The notes: a model not told the origin generated them from the sequence alone. 35,298 nt of DNA from Pseudomonas guariconensis (GCF_015680235.1 NZ_JADLJL010000042.1:1-35298), one strand, 5' to 3'; counted from the first letter of the stretch, positions 1 through 7,393 are shown. Made by a program: numbers and translations.

Positions 1-18
1 CCATGGCCCTGCGCCGCT

Positions 19-40
19 TGCCAGGCATCCATGCCTGGCA
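19..40. repeat. Perfect inverted repeat (10-bp stem, CC loop)
   Basis: TGCCAGGCAT at 19-28 is followed by CC and then ATGCCTGGCA at 31-40. There is no T-run on either side, so it is not a classical intrinsic terminator. It lies about 80 bp beyond the stop of the minus-strand Rho-N protein gene and could mark the end of that transcript or be a REP-like fragment. The rest of 41-122 shows only an imperfect GC-rich hairpin around 72-93 and no gene that I can support. Confidence 0.6.
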
Positions 41-122
41 CCCACCTGCGCAAGGCTTCCACTCGGCCTCCTGACGTCGCGTTTGGCGGCGTCTGGGCTA
101 TTGCGCCTGACGAGCAACAGAA

Positions 123-500
123 TCAAGCCGCCTTGCGCAGCGCCTCGATCAGCTCGCCCTTGCGCATGGTCGAACGCCCGGAGATATTGCGCTTGCGCGC
201 CCGGTCCAGCAGTTCGGTCTTGGTCATGTCCTCCAGCTGCTGACCTGGTCGCGGCACGCCGCGGCGGGTGGCGGCGGCGCGCTTGGCAGAGGATTCGCGG
301 GCCTTTTCCTTGGCCTGGGGGCTTTTCTTCTGCCCCGAGCCACCCTTGCGCTCACCACCGCCGGACTGCTTGTTGACGGTGGCCCAGGCGCGGGACTCGG
401 CCTCGTCCTTGGACACGCCCTTGGCCTCGTAGCTTTCCTCGATGTGCTCGGCCTTGCGTTTCTGCTTGTCGGTGTACTTGTCTTTGTCTCCACGTGGCAT
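123..500 (-). CDS. Basic protein with C-terminal Rho-N/SAP-like domain (often named 'plasmid stabilization protein')
   Basis: This 125-aa protein is rich in Lys, Arg and Glu. Residues about 5-46 form a charged helical segment (KYTDKQKRKAEHIEESYEAK) related to a small family found in many Pseudomonas. Residues 47-85 are a Gly/Lys/Ser/Ala-rich linker. Residues 90-122 match the Rho termination factor N-terminal fold (DMTKTELLDRARKRNIS, then MRKGELIEALR), a helix-extended-loop-helix that can bind nucleic acid. The start is the ATG at 498-500 with AAAGGAG just upstream. Databases often call such proteins plasmid stabilization proteins, but nothing here is plasmid-like. A nucleic-acid-binding role under stress is inference. 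It follows the exported 142-aa gene on the same strand after 86 bp. Confidence 0.85.
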   Translation of the reverse strand: MPRGDKDKYTDKQKRKAEHIEESYEAKGVSKDEAESRAWATVNKQSGGGERKGGSGQKKSPQAKEKARESSAKRAAATRRGVPRPGQQLEDMTKTELLDRARKRNISGRSTMRKGELIEALRKAA

Positions 501-586
501 GGCTCTCTCCTTTGCAGTGAAAAACAGCGCGTCTACTACGGGGGAACCCTAGCCGCACACCGACGTTCCGAAACCGCGACCGGCGG

Positions 587-1015
587 TCAGTGAGTCTGCC
601 AGATGCCGTCCTTGCGTTCGCAGTCGGTGCGGGCCTGGGCCAGGCTCGGGGTGTCGTAGTAGTAGGTGATCACCCGCGCATCCTTGGGCACGGCCGGCTT
701 GGTCGATGGCTCGTCGCGGCCGGCGGCATTAGGGTTGGCCAACGATTCCTGGGTCAGCGGTGCAATGCAGCTGCCAACGCTGCCATCGGCGCAGCGGGCT
801 ACCTTGTGCTTCTGGGTGTTGATCATGTCCTTGCTCTCATTGCTGCACGACCAGGCGATGGCCTCGGCGGGCATGTTGCCGTAGCTGTAGCAGGTCCGTC
901 GCTCCACGGGTTTGACCGCGTCGCTGGAGGAGCGGGTGAGGACTTCGCAGGCCTCGGCCAAGGCCTGGGTACTGACCAGGCTGCCGAGCAACAGCAGCAG
1001 GATGGGAAAACGCAT
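587..1015 (-). CDS. Exported 142-aa hypothetical protein
   Basis: The first 20 residues (MRFPILLLLLGSLVSTQALA) are a clear Sec signal peptide, with likely cleavage after ALA, so the product is periplasmic. The mature part has seven Cys (for example EACEV, RRTCYSYG, WSCSNE, ARCADG, GSCIAP, TDCERK), suggesting disulfides. A Pro/Asn-rich linker sits near residues 90-112 and the end reads DCERKDGIWQTH. I do not recognise a family or activity. The start at 1015 was chosen because GGGAGGTG lies just before it and the signal peptide begins there; longer readings into 1390 overlap the YbhN-like gene. The gap to that upstream gene is only 29 bp, so it is probably the distal gene of the clsB operon. 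Confidence 0.8.
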   Translation of the reverse strand: MRFPILLLLLGSLVSTQALAEACEVLTRSSSDAVKPVERRTCYSYGNMPAEAIAWSCSNESKDMINTQKHKVARCADGSVGSCIAPLTQESLANPNAAGRDEPSTKPAVPKDARVITYYYDTPSLAQARTDCERKDGIWQTH

Positions 1016-1044
1016 CGGACACCTCCCGGCCATTACGGCCTTCG

Positions 1045-2004
1045 TCAGGTCTTGCGCAATGCGGCCTTGCCACGCTGGCGCATGGCCCTGGCACGTTTCT
1101 CCAAGACCAGGTAGACCACCAGCGCCAACAGCAAGGGGATCAGATAGTAGAGGGTACGGTAGCCCAGCAGCGCGGCCACCAGGCTGCCCTGGCCGATCTG
1201 GCCATGGAGCAGGGCGAGGAACACCGCCTCGAGCACACCGAGCCCGGCGGGAATGTGTGCCACCACGCCGGCCACGCAACTGATCAGCAAAATGCCGAGG
1301 ATCGAGGGGTAGAACAGCTCGTGGGGCAGCAGCCAATGGATCAGTGCCGCCATCAGCGCCCAATTGCTCGCGCCGAGGGCCACCTGGCACAGCGCCAGGC
1401 GCAGCGAGGGCAGGGTGAGTTCATGGCCACGCAGGCTCCAGGTGCGACGCTTGGCGAAGGCGCATGCCAGCAGGTAGCCCACGGCGAGCACCAGCAACAG
1501 TACACCGATCAACCGCAGGCCGGTGGCGCCCACTGCCCAGCTTTTGGGCAGCTCGACCAGGCCCAGGGCGAACACCGTGCCGGCCAGCAGCATATAGCCG
1601 ACCCAGTTGGTCAAAAGACCCAGGGTGAGGATGCGGGTGATGGTCGGCGTATCCAGGCCCAGGCGGCCGTACAACCGGTAGCGCAAGGCAACACCGCCCA
1701 CCCAGGTGGTGAAATTGAGGTTGAAGGCGTAGCACACGAACGCCACTGGCAATACCTGGCGAGCTGGCAGGTGGTGGCCGGTGTAGGCGCGGCCGAGCAG
1801 ATCGTAGCTGGCGAAGGTCAGATAGCTGGCGAACGCCAGCACCAAGCCGATGACCAGGGTGCCGGGCCTGTAGGCCAGCAACGACTGGCGCACCTCGTTC
1901 CAGTCCAGGTTGCGCGCCAGCAGGTACAGCAAGGTTGGAATCAGCACTAGGAACAACAGGGTCATCAGGCGTTTGCCCCAGGTGCGCCAAGGTGTGTGCT
2001 TCAT
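1045..2004 (-). CDS. YbhN-like integral membrane protein (LPG synthase TM-domain / UPF0104 family)
   Basis: This 319-aa polytopic inner-membrane protein has hydrophobic helices from about residues 13-30 and 48-68 and roughly six more to the C terminus, where it ends in a basic tail (LEKRARAMRQRGKAALRKT). Conserved family signatures include the FNLNFTTWVGGVALRYRLYG segment around residues 94-113 and the HIPAGLGVLEAVFLALL segment near residue 260. The family corresponds to the transmembrane flippase-like part of MprF. E. coli YbhN is encoded beside clsB (ybhO) and ybhP, the same trio as here. The start ATG (2002-2004) overlaps the clsB stop as TGATG, indicating translational coupling. A role in moving or organising phospholipids made by ClsB is an inference from this context. 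Confidence 0.92.
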   Translation of the reverse strand: MKHTPWRTWGKRLMTLLFLVLIPTLLYLLARNLDWNEVRQSLLAYRPGTLVIGLVLAFASYLTFASYDLLGRAYTGHHLPARQVLPVAFVCYAFNLNFTTWVGGVALRYRLYGRLGLDTPTITRILTLGLLTNWVGYMLLAGTVFALGLVELPKSWAVGATGLRLIGVLLLVLAVGYLLACAFAKRRTWSLRGHELTLPSLRLALCQVALGASNWALMAALIHWLLPHELFYPSILGILLISCVAGVVAHIPAGLGVLEAVFLALLHGQIGQGSLVAALLGYRTLYYLIPLLLALVVYLVLEKRARAMRQRGKAALRKT

Positions 2005-3206
2005 CAGGTCTTGCCCTCGTGATAGGCGCGGGTTTCCTGCTCGCTGGGGCTCAGCGACTGCAGGACCTGGCGGTGGGCAGGGAACCAGCCGGCGATCCTC
2101 GGGAAATGGCGAATCACGTGGAAGCACAGGAAGATCAGCGGCGCCCGCCACCAATAGCCACGCACCATGCGTTCCAGGGTGACGGCCTTGCATTGCTCGG
2201 TGGCCAGTTGGTTCAGGTGCGCGTACAGCGTCTGGTTGAAATCACGGTCGCGGATCAGCAAATTGGCTTCGAGGTTGAACGACAGGCTCAAAGGGTCGAG
2301 GTTGCTCGAACCGACCGTGGCCCACTGGTCGTCCACCAGCGCGACCTTGCCGTGCAATGGGCGCTGGCAGTATTCATGAATGCGCACACCGTCACGCAGC
2401 AGGTAGTTGTACAGCAGCCGCGACAATGCCCGGACCCAGCGCATGTCCGGTTGGCCCTGGAGGATCAGCACCACCTCCACGCCTCGGCGGGCGGCGTTGC
2501 GCAGTTCGCGCATCAGGCGGTAACCGGGGAAGAAATAGGCGTTGGCCACCACGATACGTTGGCGGGCCAGGCGGAAACCTTCCAGGTAATAGGCTTCGAT
2601 GTCGTTGCGATGGCGGCTGTTGTCGCGCTCCACCAGCACCGCACAAGCCGAACCGCAGGGCTCGGTCACAGGCCGTACCTGGCTGGGCGGCTCTAGCACC
2701 GGGGCCAACAGGCGGCGGCTGGTGGCATGCACCTGGGCCACCACCGGCCCGCATACCTCCACGGCGTAGTCCTGCTTGGCCATGGGGCCGAAGTCGCCCA
2801 GGTGGTCGGCGCTGTAGTTGATGCCGCCAATGAACGCGCGCTCGCCGTCGATCACCACGATCTTGCGATGCAGGCGCCGGAACAGGTTGGTACGCATGCC
2901 CACCAGGCGTGGCTGTGGGTCGAAGGCGTGGAAGCGAATACCGGCGTCGGTCATGGCGCAGATGAAGGCATCCGGCAGGTCGGCGGTACCGTAGCCGTCG
3001 GCGGCCACTTCGACCCTTACGCCTCGCCGGGCGGCATCGATCAACACCTGCTGCAACTGCTGGCCGACCTTGTCGTCGTAAATGATGAACGTCTCGAGCA
3101 GGATCTCCTCGCGCGCCTGGGCCATGGCTTCGAACACGCGCGGATAGTACTGCTCGCCATTGATCAGCAACTCGACATGGTTGCCGTCCACCCAGGGCCG
3201 GTTCAT
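2004..3206 (-). CDS. clsB: Cardiolipin synthase ClsB (phospholipase D family)
   Basis: This 400-aa protein carries two HKD phospholipase D motifs, HRKIVVID (H113, K115, D120) followed by GGINYS, and HGKVALVD (H285, K287, D292) followed by GSSNLD. The family condenses phosphatidyl donors into cardiolipin at the inner membrane; E. coli ClsB can also make phosphatidylglycerol. Unlike ClsA there are no two N-terminal membrane helices; a short hydrophobic stretch (WWRAPLIFLCFHVI) lies near the C terminus. The ATG at 3204-3206 overlaps the stop of the EEP gene as ATGA, so the two are probably coupled. A longer reading to 3254 would lie wholly inside the upstream gene and was rejected. The neighbours (YbhP-like and YbhN-like genes) match the E. 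coli ybhPON arrangement. Confidence 0.95.
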   Translation of the reverse strand: MNRPWVDGNHVELLINGEQYYPRVFEAMAQAREEILLETFIIYDDKVGQQLQQVLIDAARRGVRVEVAADGYGTADLPDAFICAMTDAGIRFHAFDPQPRLVGMRTNLFRRLHRKIVVIDGERAFIGGINYSADHLGDFGPMAKQDYAVEVCGPVVAQVHATSRRLLAPVLEPPSQVRPVTEPCGSACAVLVERDNSRHRNDIEAYYLEGFRLARQRIVVANAYFFPGYRLMRELRNAARRGVEVVLILQGQPDMRWVRALSRLLYNYLLRDGVRIHEYCQRPLHGKVALVDDQWATVGSSNLDPLSLSFNLEANLLIRDRDFNQTLYAHLNQLATEQCKAVTLERMVRGYWWRAPLIFLCFHVIRHFPRIAGWFPAHRQVLQSLSPSEQETRAYHEGKT

Positions 3207-3988
3207 AGGCTGATCTCCGCGGCCAACGGTGCATGGTCGGACAGGTGCGACCACGGGTACTTGGACAGCACCTGGACCCTGCCGGGCATGGCGTTGCGCA
3301 GGTAGATGCGGTCCAGGCGCAGCAAGGGCAGGCGCGCCGGGAAGCTGCGCGCCGGCGTGCCCAGGCGTTCGCCGAAAGCTTCGACCAAGCGCTCGGACAG
3401 CACCGCGTCGGCCTTCAGGCGCCAGTCGTTGAAGTCGCCGGCGACGATCACCGGCGCATCGGCCGGCAGGCTGTCGAGCAGCTCCAGCAGCAGGCGGACC
3501 TGGGCCTGGCGGTGCGCTTCACGCAAGCCCAGGTGCACGCACACCGCATGCAACTGGTCGTGGCCCGGCACCTCGAGGCGGCAATGCAGCAGACCACGCT
3601 GTTCGTTGCCGGCGATCGAGACGTCGAGGTTGTGGTATTCGGCGATAGGGAATTTCGACAGCAGGGCATTGCCATGGTCACCGTGGGGGTAGACCGCGTT
3701 GCGGCCATAGGCGAACTGCGGCCACATGGTGTCGGCGAGAAACTCGTATTGCGGCGTCTGTGGCCAGGCTGGATGACGCTGCGCATGCATCTGGTGGCTG
3801 CCGTGCACCTCCTGGAGGAACACCAGGTCCGCCCCGGTGGCCCGAACCGCCTCGCGCAGCTCGGGGAGGATGAAGCGCCGGTTGAACAGGGTGAAGCCCT
3901 TGTGCACGTTGATCGTCAGCACGTTCAGGCGGTGCACCGCGGTGATCTTGTCGATGATGCATCGGGGAGCTGGCATGGTCTTGTTCAC
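3203..3988 (-). CDS. Endonuclease/exonuclease/phosphatase family protein (YbhP-like)
   Basis: The 261-aa sequence has the full set of EEP (DNase I-like) catalytic motifs: N27 in LTINVHKGF, E60 in LQEVHG, H152 in CVHLGL, D185 and N187 in GDFNDW, D226 in LDRIYL and D251-H252 in SDHAPL. Such enzymes are Mg-dependent phosphodiesterases or phosphatases acting on nucleic acids, phosphoinositides or sphingomyelin. No signal peptide is visible, so it is probably cytoplasmic. The start is a GTG at 3986-3988 overlapping the upstream DUF72 stop (GTGA); an internal ATG at residue 5 is the alternative. Lying directly before clsB suggests a lipid headgroup substrate, but this is inference; the substrate of E. 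coli YbhP is also not settled to my knowledge. Confidence 0.92.
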   Translation of the reverse strand: MNKTMPAPRCIIDKITAVHRLNVLTINVHKGFTLFNRRFILPELREAVRATGADLVFLQEVHGSHQMHAQRHPAWPQTPQYEFLADTMWPQFAYGRNAVYPHGDHGNALLSKFPIAEYHNLDVSIAGNEQRGLLHCRLEVPGHDQLHAVCVHLGLREAHRQAQVRLLLELLDSLPADAPVIVAGDFNDWRLKADAVLSERLVEAFGERLGTPARSFPARLPLLRLDRIYLRNAMPGRVQVLSKYPWSHLSDHAPLAAEISL

Positions 3989-4902
3989 AGTTCGACCTCC
4001 GGTTCCACTCCGGGCTCGGTGACCAGCTCGCCCGCGAGGTTGAGTTTCTCCAGCAGGCGGCGGGCATCGTAGGGGGCGTGGACTTTCTGGTCATTGTCGA
4101 AGTAGCAGTAGACGTCGCGCGAGGCGCGCTTGTGTGGCGCACGCTGGACGATCAGTTCAGCGTCGTCGGGCTGGCCGCCCTGGCTCCAGGCCAGGATGCG
4201 CTCCTTCCAGCGACGCAGGGCCCGGGCGGTATAGCCGCTGCTGTAGAGCTCGACGTCGCCGTGCAGGCGCATGTAGACGAAATCGGCGGTGACATCTTCC
4301 ACATAGGGCCATTTGCCAGCGCTGTCGGCCACCACCAGAGCGACCTTGTGTTTGCGCAGCAGCTCGACGAATTCGTCGCACAGGAAGCTCTCGTGGCGGA
4401 TCTCCACGGCGTGGCGCAAGGCTGCATTGCCTTCGATATCGGTGCCGCCGTTGCCCCGCAGGCGTTCGGCACAGTGCTCGGCCAAGGTTCGGGCGGCTGC
4501 GCGGTCATGGGGCAGGCGTTCGAGGAAATCGGCAAAGCGCACCGCGTCGAACTTCATGCTGGGCGGGAACTGCCAGAGCACTGGGCCAAGCTTCTTGCCC
4601 AGCAGCAATGGGCCGGAGGCGAAGAAGTTGGCCAGGGGCTCCTCGATGTCCTTGAGCCGTCGCACGTGAGTGATGTAGCGCGGCGCCTTGACCGAGAAAA
4701 CGAAGTCGTCCGGGGTTGCATCGCGCCATTGGCAATAGCGCCCCGGCGTCTGCAGGGCATAGAACGAACCATTGATCTCGATGCTGTTGACCGCCCGGGA
4801 GGCGAACGCCAGCTCGTCGTCCTGGCGCAGGCCCTTGGGGTAGAAATCCTTGCGCCAAGGGCCGTAGCGCCAACCGGAAATGCCTATACGGATATCACTC
4901 AC
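3985..4902 (-). CDS. DUF72 family protein (YecE-like TIM barrel)
   Basis: This 305-aa protein shows the DUF72 hallmarks: GISGWRYGPWRKDFYP at residues 7-22, SIEINGSFY at 40-48, FVFSVKAPRYITH at 67-79, VLWQFPP further on, AVEIRHESF, and YMRLHG followed by CYFDND near the C terminus. The fold is a TIM barrel, and the biochemical role is unknown in the literature I can recall. The start is the GTG at 4900-4902 with GAAGGA upstream; the open frame runs on to 5685, but that part is antisense to better-supported genes. It is the first gene of the minus-strand block and overlaps the EEP gene by four bases, so it probably shares its promoter and function context (envelope or stress). Confidence 0.93.
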   Translation of the reverse strand: MSDIRIGISGWRYGPWRKDFYPKGLRQDDELAFASRAVNSIEINGSFYALQTPGRYCQWRDATPDDFVFSVKAPRYITHVRRLKDIEEPLANFFASGPLLLGKKLGPVLWQFPPSMKFDAVRFADFLERLPHDRAAARTLAEHCAERLRGNGGTDIEGNAALRHAVEIRHESFLCDEFVELLRKHKVALVVADSAGKWPYVEDVTADFVYMRLHGDVELYSSGYTARALRRWKERILAWSQGGQPDDAELIVQRAPHKRASRDVYCYFDNDQKVHAPYDARRLLEKLNLAGELVTEPGVEPEVEL

Positions 4903-5088
4903 GTTGTCGTCCTTCGTTCGTGATGGGTTGCAGGTCTGTCCTTGAATTGCGACTCGATGCAGGTGGCGAGGGTTCAGGAAGTTTGACGAGCGGACGGGGC
5001 ATCGTTTTTGAACTTTGCCGGCGCAGGCGATTCCACCGCATGCCAGGGGAGGATTTAGCCCGCCTGGCATTGGCAGAGGAGCTGAATC

Positions 5089-5223
5089 ATGAATACCGAC
5101 ATCGATTTCGAAGATCTGAACGCGCAACCGCAGGCCAGCGAGAAGCCCGAGGATGACCCCGAGGTGCTGCCCGACGACCCTGACTTGCAAGGCCTGCCTG
5201 GCGAGGACAAGCTGCCGGGCTGA
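5089..5223 (+). CDS. Tiny acidic protein (44 aa), unrecognised
   Basis: This ORF begins MNTDIDFEDLNAQPQ and ends with GEDKLPG. It is strongly acidic, with 14 Asp/Glu among 44 residues, and has many Pro; no hydrophobic core is visible, so it is likely disordered. The ATG at 5089 is preceded by AGAGGAG at good spacing, which is the main support that it is translated. It is followed after 28 bp by the iron-permease-family gene on the same strand and probably shares its mRNA. It resembles in composition the 59- and 51-aa proteins at 14474-14653 and 14805-14960. I do not know a function. It is divergent from the DUF72 gene across a 186-bp gap. Confidence 0.7.
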   Translation: MNTDIDFEDLNAQPQASEKPEDDPEVLPDDPDLQGLPGEDKLPG

Positions 5224-5251
5224 TGCCGGGTGGCTGTGGAGGACCGCCAGC

Positions 5252-5647
5252 ATGACATTCGACCGTTTCGCCCACTGGCTGGCCAAATGGTCCGGCCGAC
5301 CACTGACCTTCGCCATTGCCCTGTTGCTGATCGTGACCTGGGCCGTGAGCGGGCCGTTGTTCGACTTCAACGACACCTGGCAGCTGGTGATCAATACTTC
5401 GACCACCATCATCACCTTCCTGATGGTGTTCCTGATCCAGAACACCCAGAACCGCGACAACGACGTGTTGCACATCAAGATCGACGAGCTGCTGCGCACC
5501 ACGCGCAAGGCGCACAAGGCACTGCTGGCCTTGGAGGACATGGACTCGGCCGAGCTGCACGCCTTGCGCAAGCAGTACCAGCGCATGGGCGAAAAGGACC
5601 AGAACGGCAACGGCGCGCCACCGGACGCCGTCGAGCAATCCGATTGA
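5252..5647 (+). CDS. Low-affinity iron permease family membrane protein (131 aa)
   Basis: The product has two transmembrane helices, about residues 18-36 (LTFAIALLLIVTWAVSGPL) and 45-63 (LVINTSTTIITFLMVFLIQ), followed by NTQNRDNDVLHIKIDELLR and a soluble helical tail ending in VEQSD. The NTQNRD-HIKIDELL signature is typical of the family Pfam names Iron_permease after yeast Fet4. In bacteria these short proteins are far smaller than Fet4 and transport has not been shown as far as I know. The start at 5252 (MTFDRFAHWL) is preceded by GGAGGACC; an earlier ATG at 5153 overlaps the acidic gene. It sits between the acidic peptide gene and the ClpP-like protease gene, 40 bp before the latter. Confidence 0.9.
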   Translation: MTFDRFAHWLAKWSGRPLTFAIALLLIVTWAVSGPLFDFNDTWQLVINTSTTIITFLMVFLIQNTQNRDNDVLHIKIDELLRTTRKAHKALLALEDMDSAELHALRKQYQRMGEKDQNGNGAPPDAVEQSD

Positions 5648-5687
5648 CGCTTCACTGGAATGATTTCCGCCAACGCTGGAGGCAAGC

Positions 5688-6239
5688 ATGGCCAGACACA
5701 TCATCCATTTCACCGGCCCGATCAACTCATCCACCTGCGGCAACCTGATCAGTACCAGCGCCCGTGCCCTGCAACAGGGCGCCGAGGTCCTGCAGATCAA
5801 CATCGCCACCATGGGCGGGGAGTGCAGCTACGGGTTCACCCTGTACAACTTCCTGCGTTCGCTACCGGTGCAGGTTCACACCCACAACCTGGGCACGGTG
5901 GAGTCCATGGGCAATATCCTGTTCCTGGCCGGTGAGCACCGCACCGCCTGCGCATTGAGCAAGTTCCTGTTCCACCCGTTTCACTGGACCTTGCACGGCT
6001 CGGTGGACCATTCACGCATGGCCGAATATGCGATGAGCCTGGACTACGACCTGCGCCTGTATGCCCAGATCGTCGCCGAGCGCACCGAAGGGGCTACGGA
6101 GGTATTGGACGTGCCACGCTATCTGATGGCCTATCCGCGTATCCTGGGTGCCAAGGAAGCGTTGGAGAGCGGGATGATCCATGCCATCGACGAGATGCCC
6201 ATCGAGGCGGATGCCTGCCAGCATAGTGTGCATGCGTGA
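5688..6239 (+). CDS. ClpP-like serine protease (183 aa)
   Basis: The sequence fits the ClpP/crotonase superfamily. The N-terminal strand reads HIIHFTGPINSSTCGNL, the INIATMGGECSYGF segment resembles the ClpP oxyanion region, and the nucleophile lies in GTVESMGNILFLAG (S73). The likely catalytic His is H96 in SKFLFHPFHW, replacing the usual MIHQP context. It is shorter and diverged from housekeeping ClpP, has no ClpX/ClpA partner nearby, and there is no signal peptide. It probably forms an oligomeric peptidase. The gene follows the two-helix membrane protein by 40 bp with a GGAGGC ribosome site (GCTGGAGGCAAGC), so the three genes 5089-6239 look like one operon. Substrate and partner are unknown. 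Confidence 0.88.
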   Translation: MARHIIHFTGPINSSTCGNLISTSARALQQGAEVLQINIATMGGECSYGFTLYNFLRSLPVQVHTHNLGTVESMGNILFLAGEHRTACALSKFLFHPFHWTLHGSVDHSRMAEYAMSLDYDLRLYAQIVAERTEGATEVLDVPRYLMAYPRILGAKEALESGMIHAIDEMPIEADACQHSVHA

Positions 6240-6302
6240 GGTAAGAGAGCGCCAAGCTTGCAACTTTTCCTACAGACGGCAGGAGTCAGATTCTTAAGTA
6301 TT

Positions 6303-6328
6303 AGGGGACCTTTCAAGGAGATTCCCCT
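6303..6328 (+). promoter_or_regulatory. Leader hairpin enclosing the ribosome site of the 6329 gene
   Basis: AGGGGA at 6303-6308 pairs with TCCCCT at 6323-6328, which directly abuts the ATG at 6329. The Shine-Dalgarno AAGGAG at 6315-6320 lies in the loop. If the stem forms in the mRNA it could restrict ribosome access, but the stem is only six base pairs. This is seen in sequence; regulation is inference. Confidence 0.35.
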
Positions 6329-6751
6329 ATGTATCGCAAGAGTCTGTCTGTGCTGGTCGCCCTGCTTGCTCCCGCTGTGGCATCAGCTGCATCCTGTGAT
6401 GTGCCTCTCGACCTGAACCAGCGACAAATGATCAATATCAGCGACCCGCTGTACAGCCCCGCCAATCCACACGCAGGTCGTATGGTGAAGGTCGATTTCG
6501 GGCGTGAGCGCTATGAACTGGAGGTGCTAGGCACTGATGTGAAAATTCAAGGCAAGTATGAATATAGAAACATTCAACGGGGGCTCGGCCAGATCGACAT
6601 GACCGAACAGCACCCGGACGGGAACGCCACCTACAGCATGACCCTGCAATGCCTGACGGACCGTTCGGGCATGTTCATCTATACCCAGCAGGACGGCCCG
6701 GTGGAACCTGCCCAGCGCCAGAACAGCGGCCGCTGGACCTTGATGCCCTGA
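6329..6751 (+). CDS. Exported hypothetical protein (140 aa)
   Basis: Residues 1-20 (MYRKSLSVLVALLAPAVASA) are a Sec signal peptide, with likely cleavage after ASA, giving a periplasmic protein of about 120 aa. The mature part has two Cys (SCDVP near its start and LQCLTD), several short polar strands (MVKVDFGRERYELEVLGTDVKIQGKYEY) and ends in GRWTLMP, consistent with a small beta-rich fold. I do not recognise a named domain. AAGGAG sits nine bases before the ATG. It follows the ClpP-like gene by 89 bp on the same strand and may be separately transcribed, as TTCTTAAGTATTA upstream is AT-rich. A REP pair separates it from the convergent NUDIX gene. Confidence 0.8.
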   Translation: MYRKSLSVLVALLAPAVASAASCDVPLDLNQRQMINISDPLYSPANPHAGRMVKVDFGRERYELEVLGTDVKIQGKYEYRNIQRGLGQIDMTEQHPDGNATYSMTLQCLTDRSGMFIYTQQDGPVEPAQRQNSGRWTLMP

Positions 6752-6808
6752 TATACAAGCCCGCCCCCACAAAGCCGCCAATCCACCTTATGGATATTGC
6801 ACGGCTCT

Positions 6809-6895
6809 GTAGGAGCGGGCTTGCCCCGCGAACAAGGGCGAAGCCCTTGCCATGGCACCGTTATACCGGGCCGGCCCTATCGCGGGACAAGCCCA
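6809..6895. repeat. REP pair (BIME-like) between convergent genes
   Basis: GTAGGAGCGGGCTTGCCCCG near 6809-6829 is one REP unit, and the segment GGCCCTATCGCGGGACAAGC near 6873-6892 is the inverted partner. Between them lies a hairpin CAAGGGC-GAA-GCCCTTG (6833-6849) and an ACCGTTATACCGGGCCGG stretch related to spacers at other REP clusters in the window. The position between two convergent genes is typical for Pseudomonas REPs. Confidence 0.8.
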
Positions 6896-6901
6896 CAGAG
6901 G

Positions 6902-7300
6902 TCAACGCACCGACGCGGCCATGGCCTGGTCGCAGGCAAGCAATGATTGGATCAGCAACTTGATCTCATCCTTGATCGTCGGCACCCGGTCCAAGTGTTC
7001 GAAACAACAATCGGCAATCTCGTGGCTGGCGGCCGGCTTGGGTTCGTCGGCAAACAGCGCCTCGAACACGTAATGCACGCGCTGGGGCGACTCGTAGCGC
7101 ATCAGGAAGGTCAAGTCCTGGGCCTTGAGCCCGGTTTCCTCGAGCAACTCGCGCTCGGCTGCCTGGGCCGGCGTCTCGCCGGGCTCGATCTTGCCACCCG
7201 GCAAGGTCCACGGCGCCTTGGGTTTTCTTACCCACAGCCATTTGCGGGTCTTTCTGCCATGGCGACAGATCACGGTGGCGCGGTGCTTGACGGGCTTCAT
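6902..7300 (-). CDS. NUDIX hydrolase (132 aa)
   Basis: The NUDIX box is complete: residues 36-58 fit G-x5-E-x7-RE-U-x-EE-x-G-U (G36, E42, RE 50-51, EE 54-55, G57), so the Mg-binding catalytic glutamates are present. Family enzymes hydrolyse nucleoside diphosphates linked to another moiety, such as oxidised nucleotides, ADP-ribose or sugar nucleotides; this short form resembles the small MutT-like group, and the substrate cannot be read from the sequence. The start ATG at 7298-7300 (MKPVKHRATVICRH) was preferred over the in-frame ATG at 7315 because it begins just before the first conserved strand. It lies downstream of the hybrid kinase on the same strand with a terminator-like hairpin between them. 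Confidence 0.9.
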   Translation of the reverse strand: MKPVKHRATVICRHGRKTRKWLWVRKPKAPWTLPGGKIEPGETPAQAAERELLEETGLKAQDLTFLMRYESPQRVHYVFEALFADEPKPAASHEIADCCFEHLDRVPTIKDEIKLLIQSLLACDQAMAASVR

Positions 7301-7313
7301 GCAGGCTCCAGGC

Positions 7314-7338
7314 AAAATCCAGTGGTCCCTACTGGATT
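7314..7338 (-). terminator. Likely rho-independent terminator of the hybrid kinase gene
   Basis: Read on the minus strand, AATCCAGT (7338-7331) and ACTGGATT (7323-7316) form a perfect 8-bp stem with a 7-base loop, and the stem runs into TTTT. It lies about 55 bp past the kinase stop and 14 bp before the NUDIX start, so it would end the kinase transcript. Confidence 0.6.
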
Positions 7339-7393
7339 GGGCCCGGAAAGGCGCCTGAGGTTGGGGTGGATGTACCAGCGCCCGGATGAGCGG

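Noticed and set aside
123..500. Plasmid maintenance function
   Set aside because: The common database name suggests it, but there is no plasmid origin, partition gene or toxin partner in the window; only a Rho-N-like domain is visible.
4903..5685. Long N-terminal extension of the DUF72 frame
   Set aside because: It lies antisense to the acidic peptide and iron-permease-family genes; the family begins at the GTG at 4902.
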